A stretch of 64,000 nt of DNA, from contig NZ_JAFCKW010000020.1 of NCBI RefSeq assembly GCF_018129965.1, forward strand, positions 1 to 64,000, in the 5' to 3' direction. This document shows, piece by piece, positions 1 to 11,783 of the stretch. Position 1 is the first letter of the stretch. Each line of letters opens with the position of its first letter. The position numbers and the translations under genes are program-made. A model generated the notes under the pieces. The model had not been told where the DNA came from. It saw only the letters and a list, made by a program, of their open reading frames with translations, and ran no database searches. The DNA comes from Bradyrhizobium diazoefficiens. Its GTDB lineage: Bacteria; Pseudomonadota; Alphaproteobacteria; Rhizobiales; Xanthobacteraceae.

Positions 1-262
1 CAACCAACAGGCCGCTCGCGAGCGCGCTTGCAAATCGCGCCGTAGCGAGCGGGCGGCCGGCCCGTTACCCCATCTACATGGCTTTAACAAAATTCTGCAG
101 CGCACCGCTTCGCAATGCGCAGCGTCCGGGGCATGAGATGGAGAAAGGGGCCTCGCATCCGCCGAAAGAGGCGACGTGCACACCGGGCGATGATGTAATA
201 ATAATGCTGTATTGCCCGACGGAGCAAGAAATTTCGGTAAGGCCGAAATCTCTCAATGCTTT

Positions 263-302
263 CAACCCCGTTCTACTGTGCATGGGGTTGTTTTGAATTT
301 TT
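263..302 (+). terminator. Possible rho-independent terminator (plus direction)
   Basis: CAACCCC (263-269) pairs with GGGGTTG (284-290) across a 14-base loop, followed by TTTTGAATTTTT. The T-run lies on the plus side, so it would stop a plus-strand transcript entering from outside the window rather than metH, which ends here on the minus strand. The rest of bases 1-317 shows no gene I can support. Confidence 0.3.
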
Positions 303-317
303 CGAGCGGAGGCCGTC

Positions 318-4178
<3,861 letters not shown>

Positions 4179-4184
4179 GTTGTC

Positions 4185-5111
4185 TTACGCCGCCTTGTGC
4201 GCACTCTTGGCGCGGATGCCGAGCAAATGGCTGATCGCGAACACGAGATCGGCGCGGTTCATGGTGTAGAAATGGAAAGTGTCGACGCCGTGCTTGGCGA
4301 GCTTCTGCACCTGGCCGGCTGCGACGGTCGCCGCCACCAGCTTGCGGGTCTCGGGGTCTTCATCGAGGCCCTCGAACTTCGCGGCGAACCAGTCCGGCAC
4401 GGTGGTGCCGGCGCGGGTGACGAAATTCCGGGCCTGCTTGAAATTGTGCATCGGCATGATGCCCGGCACGACAGGAATGTCGATGCCGCGGGCGCGGACG
4501 CGGTCGAGATAGCGGAAGTAGAGGTCGTTATCGAAGAACACCTGGGTGATCGCGCGCGCAGCACCGGCATCGACCTTGGCCTTCAGCGTATCGATGTCGG
4601 CGTCGAAGTCGCGCGCTTCGGGGTGCTTCTCGGGGTAGGCCGAAACCGAGACTTCGATGTCCCCGTGCCGCTTCTTGATCCCCGCGACGAGGTCGGCCGA
4701 ACTCTGGTAGCCGTCGGGATGGCTGGAATAGGGCGTGCCGATGCCGCCGGCGGGATCGCCGCGCAAAGCCACGATGTGGCGGACGCCGACCTCGTGATAG
4801 CGGTCGACGATTTCGTCGATCTCGCCGCGCGAGGCGCCGACGCAGGTCAGATGCGCGGCCGGCAGCAGCGCGGTCTCTTTCAGGATGCGCGCGATGGTGG
4901 AATGGGTCCGCTCACGGGTCGAGCCGCCGGCGCCATAGGTCACCGAGACGAATTTCGGATCGAGCGGGGCCAGCCGGTTGATGGTGTCCCAGAGATTCCG
5001 CTCCATATCCTCGGTCTTGGGCGGAAAGAACTCGAAGGAGATCGCCGCCCGCTTGACGGCAAGGTTCCCGTCATGCCCTTCGGCTGTCGCAGGCGTCGTC
5101 GGATCGGTCAT
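4185..5111 (-). CDS. metF: 5,10-Methylenetetrahydrofolate reductase
   Basis: FAD-dependent reduction of methylenetetrahydrofolate to 5-methyltetrahydrofolate, the methyl donor for the adjacent MetH. The 308-residue TIM-barrel protein has the catalytic glutamate in SFEFFPPK (Glu27) and the folate/flavin-site aspartate in ALRGDP (Asp119), plus the family segment VTYGAGGSTRERT. I place the start at the ATG ending at 5111, which has a GGAG about 11 bases upstream. An in-frame GTG at 5123 is also possible but would lie directly on that GGAG. It is the first gene of the metF-metH operon. Confidence 0.95.
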   Translation of the reverse strand: MTDPTTPATAEGHDGNLAVKRAAISFEFFPPKTEDMERNLWDTINRLAPLDPKFVSVTYGAGGSTRERTHSTIARILKETALLPAAHLTCVGASRGEIDEIVDRYHEVGVRHIVALRGDPAGGIGTPYSSHPDGYQSSADLVAGIKKRHGDIEVSVSAYPEKHPEARDFDADIDTLKAKVDAGAARAITQVFFDNDLYFRYLDRVRARGIDIPVVPGIMPMHNFKQARNFVTRAGTTVPDWFAAKFEGLDEDPETRKLVAATVAAGQVQKLAKHGVDTFHFYTMNRADLVFAISHLLGIRAKSAHKAA

Positions 5112-5245
5112 GGCACCACTCACTCCAGATTTGGCGGCCTGCGGTCAGCTCTACCTTGGAAGACGCTAAGATAGGGCAAAGAGGCGGTTCTCGACAGCCC
5201 ATCGAGTGTGGGATTTCGCCCATTAGATTGAGTTGAAGGCTAAAT

Positions 5246-5258
5246 ATTGCGTCGCAAT
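5246..5258. promoter_or_regulatory. 13-bp palindrome between metF and the oxidoreductase gene
   Basis: ATTGCG-T-CGCAAT is a perfect palindrome around a central base in the 383-base divergent region 5112-5494. It is the size of a dimeric regulator site and could serve either metF or the gene at 5495. No regulator gene lies next to it. I saw no recognisable SAM riboswitch in this interval. Confidence 0.35.
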
Positions 5259-5330
5259 GAGGGTGGGTGGGCAGCTTCTTTCAGAGCAAATAATAAAACA
5301 AGATCAATCGATATGTCGGAATTTGGCTGC

Positions 5331-5348
5331 CCTTAATCTGAATTAAGG
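5331..5348. promoter_or_regulatory. Second palindrome in the metF divergent region
   Basis: CCTTAAT-CTGA-ATTAAGG, 7-bp arms with a 4-base spacer, lies in an AT-rich patch of an otherwise GC-rich genome, about 150 bases before the gene at 5495. It may be an operator. The hairpin would be AT-rich and has no T-run, so it is a poor terminator. Confidence 0.35.
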
Positions 5349-5494
5349 AGGTGGGCAGTGTGAATTTTATATTAGGAGTACGGTACTTGTCCCAACGCGC
5401 TATATTGGCGAGCTAGAGGCTCCCGGCCAGTACACGTCAGATCTGCGTCGACTACCCATTGCCGCCGCGCCGCCCTCGATTACGTTAGCGCGTC

Positions 5495-6514
5495 ATGATC
5501 CCGCTCTCAGTCCTCGACCTCTCCGTCGTCACGACAGGCACCAAGCCAGCCGCGGCGCTCCGCAACAGCATCGATCTGGCGCGCCATGTGGACGGGCTCG
5601 GCTATGTCCGCTACTGGCTCGCCGAGCATCACAACCTCGCCTCCGTCGCGAGCCCGGCGCCCGACGTGATGATCGGGCAGATCGCCGCGGTCACGAAGCA
5701 CATCCGGGTCGGCTCGGGCGGTGTGATGCTGCCCAACCATGCCCCGCTGGTCGTCGCCGAGCGCTTCAAGATGCTGGAGGCGCTGTTTCCCGGCCGCATC
5801 GACCTTGGCCTCGGCCGCGCGCCCGGCACCGACGGCGCCACGGCCTATGCGCTCAGAAGCCGGCTCGACCGCCGCGAGGGGGACGATTTTCTGGAGCGGC
5901 TGCACGAACTGATTCTGTGGCAAACCCGCGAATTTCCAGCAGGACATCCTTATCACAACGTCGTCGCGATGCCTGATGACACGCCGTTGCCGCCGATCTG
6001 GCTGCTCGGCTCCAGCGATTATTCGTCGGAATTGGCCGCGCAGGTCGGCATGGGCTTCGCCTTCGCCCATCACTTCGCATCCCATGATGCGATCGATGCG
6101 ATGGTGCATTATCGCAACCGCTTTCAGCCCTCGGCCTGGAGCGCATCGCCGCACGCGATCCTTGCGGTCGCGGTCATCGCGGCAGATACCGACGAGGAGG
6201 CGGAAAAGCTCGCTAGTTCCTTCGACCTCAATCGTCTTCGTCGTGACCGCGGCCAATATCTGCCGCTGCCGAGCGTCGAGGAGGCGCTTGCCTATCCCTA
6301 CAGCGACGCAGAGCGCGCCTCGATCGTTCGCAACCGCTCGCGCCTATTCGTCGGTAATCCCGTCACCGTGCGTAAGAAACTTCAGCCCCTGATCGAAGCC
6401 AGCAAGCCGGACGAACTGATGGTGATCACTGCGGTGCATGACCACGAGGCGCGCAAGAGATCCTACGGCTTGCTCGCAACGGCGTTCGATCTCGGCACGC
6501 AGTTCGCAGCGTAG
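5495..6514 (+). CDS. LLM-class flavin-dependent oxidoreductase (luciferase-like)
   Basis: A 339-residue bacterial-luciferase-fold protein. The YWLAEHHN segment near residue 44, GSGGVMLPNHAPL near residue 75 and GRIDLGLGRAPG near residue 105 are characteristic of the MsnO8/YhbW branch of LLM oxidoreductases. These use reduced flavin (FMNH2 or F420-like) to oxidise an organic substrate. The substrate cannot be read from the sequence. The ATG at 5495 opens directly on the first beta strand (IPLSVLDLS). It stands alone: metF is divergent upstream and a receiver protein converges downstream. Confidence 0.88.
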   Translation: MIPLSVLDLSVVTTGTKPAAALRNSIDLARHVDGLGYVRYWLAEHHNLASVASPAPDVMIGQIAAVTKHIRVGSGGVMLPNHAPLVVAERFKMLEALFPGRIDLGLGRAPGTDGATAYALRSRLDRREGDDFLERLHELILWQTREFPAGHPYHNVVAMPDDTPLPPIWLLGSSDYSSELAAQVGMGFAFAHHFASHDAIDAMVHYRNRFQPSAWSASPHAILAVAVIAADTDEEAEKLASSFDLNRLRRDRGQYLPLPSVEEALAYPYSDAERASIVRNRSRLFVGNPVTVRKKLQPLIEASKPDELMVITAVHDHEARKRSYGLLATAFDLGTQFAA

Positions 6515-6595
6515 CCTGCATGGCTTGAGTCGCGCTGGTGGCTCAAGTGGTGATTGCCGAAAAACGACGCTGCAGTGCAACCAGCACGGGATAGA

Positions 6596-7006
6596 TCATG
6601 GATCGAGCGGCGCGACGGCTCCAATCGCGCTTGAGAGTTGGTCCGGTGTGCACTCCGCCTTTGGCAGGAAGAAGTTGCGGCGCGTGGCGAGCCTGAAATT
6701 GGTCGCTTCCTGCGGCGAGATATTGGAAAGAACGACCGTGCCCATACGTTCGTCCATCTCCTCGAGCGCGGAGAGAAACCGCAACGAGGATTCTCGTCCA
6801 AGCCAGAAATCCAGCAGGCAGATGTCGTATTTCGTGGTCTTGATCGCGGACTTGGCTTCGACGAGCGAATTGACGCGCGTGACTCCAAGTTCGAAGTTTT
6901 CGACCAGGTCCGCCACCAGTCCGATGATACGCGCGTCGATATCGTCGTCCTCGACGAGCAGAACGTTCAGGAATCTGCGCGATGATTGGGGCTCACAATG
7001 TGCCAT
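6596..7006 (-). CDS. Stand-alone response-regulator receiver protein
   Basis: A 136-residue single-domain receiver. The acidic pair is in LLVEDDDIDAR (residues 16-26), the phospho-acceptor is Asp66 in CLLDFWLG, and the conserved lysine is in FFLPKAE. There is no output domain, so it probably acts by protein contact or as a phosphate shuttle. It is transcribed away from the CheB-CheR-kinase operon starting at 7234, which makes that kinase its obvious candidate partner. The pairing is inferred from position only. Confidence 0.85.
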   Translation of the reverse strand: MAHCEPQSSRRFLNVLLVEDDDIDARIIGLVADLVENFELGVTRVNSLVEAKSAIKTTKYDICLLDFWLGRESSLRFLSALEEMDERMGTVVLSNISPQEATNFRLATRRNFFLPKAECTPDQLSSAIGAVAPLDP

Positions 7007-7233
7007 TCCGGCGCTGCCTGCCCTGTGAGGTGAATTTTCTCGAAAAGAGACTCACTGCAACGCCGTGACCTTCATTGCTGCGCGTAACGTGCGTCGACGA
7101 CAATCCGGGCAAATACGGGAAGGCCCGTGCGGGGCTGAAAAAAGTATCGCAATGTCGTGTGTCGCGGGACTGTCACTGCACGCGCAATGCTATAGGCTTC
7201 GCGATCGCAAATGCCTCCGGCCTCGGATTGGCC

Positions 7234-10062
7234 ATGACGCAGAAACCAGAAGAGCCTCGCTTCGTCGTCGGGCTCGGCGCTTCGGCTGGCGGCCTCGAGG
7301 CGCTGGAAAGGTATTTCGATAATTCCTCGACCGACTCCGGTGGCGCCTATGTCGTCGTCATGCATCTCGCGCGCGACTTCAAGAGCGTCCTCGACGAGTT
7401 GCTGGCGCGACACACGACGATGCTGGTCCGGCCGATCGAGGAAGGGGCCGAGCTGCGCGCCAATACCGTTTATGTCATTCAGCCCGGGACCGAGATCGAG
7501 GTTGTCGGCACCAAGTTCAGGGTTGTGGCCCGGCCATCCGTGACATCGACGGCGAGGGTGTCTTCGATTGACGTGCTGTTCACGTCGCTGGCCAGTTCCT
7601 GGGGCAAGCGGGCGGTTGCGGTCGTCCTGTCGGGTTCGGGGTCTGATGGCGCGCAAGGCGTCGTGGCCGTCCACACCGCCGGAGGACTGGTATTTGCACA
7701 ATCACCGGAGTCGGCCAAGTTCGACTCGATGCCGATCGCTGCGATCGCGACCAATAGTGTCAGCGGTGTCGATACACCGGAAGCGCTCGCCGGTATCGTG
7801 GTCGAAAGTGTCTTCCTGCCCCGGCTTCACGCGGCGCGCAAATCGTCGGGCGATGCCACTGCGCTGCAGAAGATCCTCTTCGCGGTCGTCGGGGCCTCGC
7901 ACCTTGACGCGGCGCAATACACCCAATCGACCTTCGAGCGCCGCGTCCAGCGTCGCATGCAGGAGCTCGAGATCGAGACGCTGGCGAGGTATGCAGATCT
8001 GGTCAGCAGCGATGAGAACGAGGCGCGTACGCTGAGCGAAACGCTGCTGATCGGCGTAACCGATTTCTTTCGCGACGAGGGCGCCTTCGCCTGGCTGGCG
8101 CGGCAGCTCGCCCCGCAGCTGATTCATCGAGCGGCTTCCGAGCGCCGTAGCGTCCGCTTGTGGGTCGCCGGATGCGCGAGCGGCGAGGAAGCTTACTCAC
8201 TCGCCATGATCCTGGCTGAAGCAGCAACCGATTTTCCCACACCGATCGAGTTTCAGATATTCGCCACCGACGTTCACAAGGGATTGCTGGCGGAAGCCGC
8301 GCGTGGCGAATACACCTCGGAGCGCATGCAGAGTGTATCCGAGGAACGCCGGCGCAAATTCTTCACGCGCACCCCGTCCGGGACCTGGCAGGTCGACGCC
8401 AAGTTGCGCAAAAACATCATCTTCGCGCCGCATGACGTGCTGATGGATCCGCCGTTCACCCGTCTCGATATGGTGTCCTGCCGCAATCTCTTGATCTATT
8501 TTTCCATCGAGGCCCAGCAGAGGGTCATCGGATCGTTCGCCTTCGGGCTGCTCGAGAAGGGCTTTCTGTTTCTCGGCAGCAGCGAGACTGTCGGAGGGCA
8601 GCGGGATTCGTTCGAGCTGGTCGATGTTCGGCGTCGCATTTTCCGCCGTACCCGCGCCCAGACGCGCACGCCTCCTTTTCTGCGCGCAATCGAAGGCTAC
8701 GATCGCGTCAATCACGGTCTTCAGGTTCCGCCGGCGCGACGTCAGTCGAAGTCGCGTGAAACCTTTCTCCAGCCCGCCTACGCCGCGATGCTCAAGGACT
8801 TCGCGCCGCCGGCCCTGCTGGTGTCGGGCGACCGCGAACTGCTTCACACCTTCGGCGATGCCGGGCGCTTCCTGCGCACCCCGGAAGGAGTCGCCGGCCT
8901 CGACGTCACCGGGATGTGCGACAGCGCACTCAAGATTCCCCTGGCCGCGGGGATCGACCGGGTCATGCGCGACAAGGTTGAACTCACTTTCTCGCGTATC
9001 GAATTGAACGCTGTCCCGCAGAAGGGGCTGATTCTGGACGTCAGGATCAAGCCCCTGATGATCGACGGCGAGGCGACGTTTGCCCTGGTGATTCTCAAGC
9101 AGCCCGATTCCCAGCTCGCGGTGTCGGCTGTGGCCGAGAATGTCGAAGTGTCGAACTCGCGCACCGACGCGCTCGAGCTCGAGATACTGCGAACGCGGGA
9201 GGCGCTCCAATCGACCATCGAGGAGATCGAGACGGCGAACGAGGAGCTGCAAGCGACCAATGAGGAGTTGATGTCCTCCAACGAGGAGCTGCAATCGACC
9301 AACGAGGAGTTGAGTTCGCTCAATGAGGAGCTCCATTCGGTCAACGCCGAGCATTTCCGCCAGAATGCGGAACTCACGCGGCTGACCCGTGATTTTGACG
9401 CGTTGCTGCATGCGACCGAAGTCGGGGTGCTCTTCTTCGATGAATCGCTGAACATCGGGCGCTTCACCCGTCTGATTGTGGAACTTTTCCAGTTCACGGA
9501 TACCGATGTTGGGCGTCCGCTTCGCACCTTCCGTTCGCCGTTCATCGAGTTCGATCTCGAGGGTTTCCTGCACCGGGTCATGCGCGACGGCCAGACCGAG
9601 GAGGCGGAGGCCCAGGACCAGAGTTCCCGCGCATGGTTGTTGCGCGCCGCCGGCTATCCGGACCAGAAGGGCGTCGTGCTCTCCGTGATCAGCATCGCGC
9701 GGCTGCGCGATGGCGCATTCGTCGCGCTTGCCGGGTGCGAGCGCATCCTGTCAGCCGCTGCTGCCTATGCCGGCGACGCCGTGATGGTCGTGTCGCCCGA
9801 CACAGGCGTCATCCAATTCGCCAACAGCGCCGCCTGGGTCCGGTATGGCGTCAGGGCCGCGCCCGAAGAGGAATATCGCCTCTCCCGGCTGACGCCGGAA
9901 CTGAGCGATTCGTCGTGGACCAGCTTCCTGTCGATGGTGAGCGTGGGCGCCACCTCCACGCGGATCAACGTCCAGTTCATCGACAAGAATGCCCGGATAT
10001 TCCCGGCCGATCTGGTGGCAACCACGGTCCAGACAAGACCTACTCGGTCATCCGCATCATAG
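7234..10062 (+). CDS. CheB-CheR-PAS sensor protein, 5' part of a frameshifted hybrid kinase
   Basis: From the ATG at 7234 there are 942 residues. The CheB methylesterase domain has Ser17 (GASAGG), His44 (VVMHLARD) and Asp138 (SGSGSDGA). The CheR methyltransferase domain (about 210-480) has the SAM motif VAGCASGEEAYSLAM. A long heptad coiled coil rich in NEEL repeats follows (9220-9340), then one or two PAS-like segments. The frame ends at a TAG (10060-10062) shortly after TYSVIRI-type PAS sequence appears in another frame. That other frame continues at once as a histidine kinase. One base appears to be missing at about 10025-10045. No strong ribosome site precedes the ATG; an in-frame TTG at 7075 is less likely. 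Confidence 0.85.
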   Translation: MTQKPEEPRFVVGLGASAGGLEALERYFDNSSTDSGGAYVVVMHLARDFKSVLDELLARHTTMLVRPIEEGAELRANTVYVIQPGTEIEVVGTKFRVVARPSVTSTARVSSIDVLFTSLASSWGKRAVAVVLSGSGSDGAQGVVAVHTAGGLVFAQSPESAKFDSMPIAAIATNSVSGVDTPEALAGIVVESVFLPRLHAARKSSGDATALQKILFAVVGASHLDAAQYTQSTFERRVQRRMQELEIETLARYADLVSSDENEARTLSETLLIGVTDFFRDEGAFAWLARQLAPQLIHRAASERRSVRLWVAGCASGEEAYSLAMILAEAATDFPTPIEFQIFATDVHKGLLAEAARGEYTSERMQSVSEERRRKFFTRTPSGTWQVDAKLRKNIIFAPHDVLMDPPFTRLDMVSCRNLLIYFSIEAQQRVIGSFAFGLLEKGFLFLGSSETVGGQRDSFELVDVRRRIFRRTRAQTRTPPFLRAIEGYDRVNHGLQVPPARRQSKSRETFLQPAYAAMLKDFAPPALLVSGDRELLHTFGDAGRFLRTPEGVAGLDVTGMCDSALKIPLAAGIDRVMRDKVELTFSRIELNAVPQKGLILDVRIKPLMIDGEATFALVILKQPDSQLAVSAVAENVEVSNSRTDALELEILRTREALQSTIEEIETANEELQATNEELMSSNEELQSTNEELSSLNEELHSVNAEHFRQNAELTRLTRDFDALLHATEVGVLFFDESLNIGRFTRLIVELFQFTDTDVGRPLRTFRSPFIEFDLEGFLHRVMRDGQTEEAEAQDQSSRAWLLRAAGYPDQKGVVLSVISIARLRDGAFVALAGCERILSAAAAYAGDAVMVVSPDTGVIQFANSAAWVRYGVRAAPEEEYRLSRLTPELSDSSWTSFLSMVSVGATSTRINVQFIDKNARIFPADLVATTVQTRPTRSSAS

Positions 10063-10085
10063 AGAATCGTGACCGCGCCCGTACC

Positions 10086-10826
10086 GTGAGCGAATTGCAG
10101 GAGCGTGCGCGCAAATTTGCCGTATCGAACCGGGAGCTCGAGCAATTCGCGAGCGTGGTTGCGCATGATTTGCGCGCGCCGCTGCGCCATCTCAATCAGT
10201 TCGCAAAATTCCTGCTCGCCGAGCTGGAGGGCAACACGTCGCCATCGGTTCAGGAATATCTTCACATCATCCAATCCAGCGCGGCGAACATGTCGGGCAT
10301 GATCGAGCGACTGCTCGAATACGCCAGGATAGGCGCCGGAGCGGCAAGGTTTTTCAATGTCAGCCTGCAGGATTGCATCGATCAGGCAGCGGAACTGCTG
10401 CGAATGGAAATGTCCTCGGCAAATGCCGTGCTGGAGTGCGGCGACCTGCCGTTGGTCGAAGGGGATCGCATCTTGTTGACACGGTTGTTTCAGAACCTGT
10501 TGGCCAACTCCATCAAATATTGCAGGAAGGACATCGCGCCCAAGATCGCGATCTCCGCCGAAATCGACGGTGATGATGCGGTCATTTCCGTGAGCGACAA
10601 TGGCATCGGCGTGGATCCCGCGCACCGGCAGGAGATATTCAAGATGTTCAGCAGGCTGCACTCGGATACCGATTACACGGGGCACGGTATGGGCCTCGCC
10701 ATCTGCAAGCGCGTCTGCGAGCTTCACAACGGCACGATTGACATTGCGGACAAGCAGGATGAGGGTACCTTGTTCGTCATTCGGTTGCCCAAAGTCAGGC
10801 CGCGAGCCTCCTCGATTGCATCGTGA
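10086..10826 (+). CDS. Histidine kinase module, 3' part of the frameshifted CheB-CheR-PAS kinase
   Basis: HisKA plus HATPase_c. The phospho-acceptor His is in VVAHDLRAPLRHL, the N box is around NLLANSIKYC, the G1 box is DNGIGV and the G2 box is GHGMGLAIC. The frame is open well upstream and reads KTYSVIRIIENRDRARTV, which is PAS C-terminus and linker, so it joins smoothly to the preceding gene if one base is restored. Without a frameshift the first usable start is the GTG at 10086, with no clear ribosome site, and it would give a soluble kinase without sensor. The stop overlaps the next start (TGATG). Confidence 0.8.
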   Translation: MSELQERARKFAVSNRELEQFASVVAHDLRAPLRHLNQFAKFLLAELEGNTSPSVQEYLHIIQSSAANMSGMIERLLEYARIGAGAARFFNVSLQDCIDQAAELLRMEMSSANAVLECGDLPLVEGDRILLTRLFQNLLANSIKYCRKDIAPKIAISAEIDGDDAVISVSDNGIGVDPAHRQEIFKMFSRLHSDTDYTGHGMGLAICKRVCELHNGTIDIADKQDEGTLFVIRLPKVRPRASSIAS

Positions 10827-11242
10827 TGAATCGCGCGGATATTCTTATCGTCGACGACTCGCCCGCCGACCGGGCGTCGATCAAGATCGCGTTCGCGAAG
10901 TCGGGCTACCCGCTCAATCTGCAATTCGCGTTCAGCGGTACCGCCGCACTGGACTATCTGCGTTCCGACGGCCATGCGCGTCCGCACCTGATGCTGGTCG
11001 ACGTCAAGATGCCGGGGTTTTCGGGGATCGAACTGCTTCAGACGGTGAAACGTGATCCGGACCTCCATCGGATACCCGTGATCATGTTTTCGGGATCCGA
11101 CGACAAGGAGGATGTCGACAGCGCCTACCGAAATTTCGCCGCCGGCTACATTCGCAAGCCCACCGATGTAGAAGGCCTGCACGAGGTCGCCGACACCGTG
11201 GGCAAGCTCTGCACCGTCGTGTTGTCGTTTCCGGAGAAATGA
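10826..11242 (+). CDS. Rcp1-like single-domain response regulator
   Basis: A 138-residue receiver with LIVDDSPADR, phospho-acceptor Asp59 in LMLVDVKMPG and the lysine in YIRKPTD. It resembles Rcp1/CheY-type regulators found directly downstream of phytochrome- or CheBR-type kinases. The ATG overlaps the kinase stop (TGATG) and the gene's own stop overlaps the next start (ATGA), so the three genes are translationally coupled. A GTG three bases earlier is an alternative start. It is probably the direct target of the kinase module. Confidence 0.88.
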   Translation: MNRADILIVDDSPADRASIKIAFAKSGYPLNLQFAFSGTAALDYLRSDGHARPHLMLVDVKMPGFSGIELLQTVKRDPDLHRIPVIMFSGSDDKEDVDSAYRNFAAGYIRKPTDVEGLHEVADTVGKLCTVVLSFPEK

Positions 11243-11742
11243 CGGTGCAGGCGGGGCAAGACACAGGAGAAGGCGGTTTGCCGGAAATCTGGTACCGTCT
11301 CGATCCGTACGACCGCGTCATCGATACCGGCGGCGCCGGCTGGCATCTCGCTGGCGATAACCTCAAGGGAACCTGCCTGTACGACCACGTTGCCGGACAC
11401 TTTACCAAGAGGTTCTTGAAGGACTTTCTTCGTAGGGCGCGGCTGGCACGGCAATTGACGCGCCAATGTTATCGCTGCGATACGCCAGAAACGAAGCGGC
11501 TCATGGAGATGTGCGCGGTGATGGAAAGTCCGGACGTGCTCCGCGTGGACCATCGCACGCTGGGATCTCGCGCACTGATGTTCCCGGTGCATTTTCGAGA
11601 GGTGCCGCGTCCAAAGGCGCGCCACCTTCGCTGCAGCGGTTGCAACCGGTTGCGGTGCAAGGGGGAACGAGACGTGGCGCGAGCCGGACGATGCGGTCAA
11701 GTCGGACGAAACGGCCCTCGTCGTGCATACGGTCTGTCCTGA
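11239..11742 (+). CDS. Small Cys-rich PAS-like protein, probably frameshifted at 11661-11665
   Basis: The open frame gives 167 residues. Residues 17-110 look like a small PAS-type sensor (IWYRLDPYDRVIDTGGAGW, then CYRCDTPETKR, which resembles the YRCDSP motif of some uncharacterised bacterial proteins). A CSGCNRLRC cluster follows. After the G5 run at 11661-11665 the frame turns into low-complexity Arg/Gly sequence. The +1 frame instead continues as ETWREPDDAVKSDETALVV, then TVCPDCRRGIDLRR, ending at 11825-11827. One G too many would explain this. The restored protein would end in a second CxxC pair, as in a zinc ribbon, and overlap the end of convergent pheA by 44 bases. Its ATG overlaps the receiver stop. 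Function unknown. Confidence 0.6.
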   Translation: MTVQAGQDTGEGGLPEIWYRLDPYDRVIDTGGAGWHLAGDNLKGTCLYDHVAGHFTKRFLKDFLRRARLARQLTRQCYRCDTPETKRLMEMCAVMESPDVLRVDHRTLGSRALMFPVHFREVPRPKARHLRCSGCNRLRCKGERDVARAGRCGQVGRNGPRRAYGLS

Positions 11743-11783
11743 CTGCCGGCGCGGGATTGACCTGCGACGGCAGTCATCGGTCT

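Noticed and set aside
5124..5330. SAM riboswitch upstream of metF
   Set aside because: I looked for SAM-II-like and SAH-type conserved cores on the minus strand and found no convincing match. A covariance-model search would settle it.
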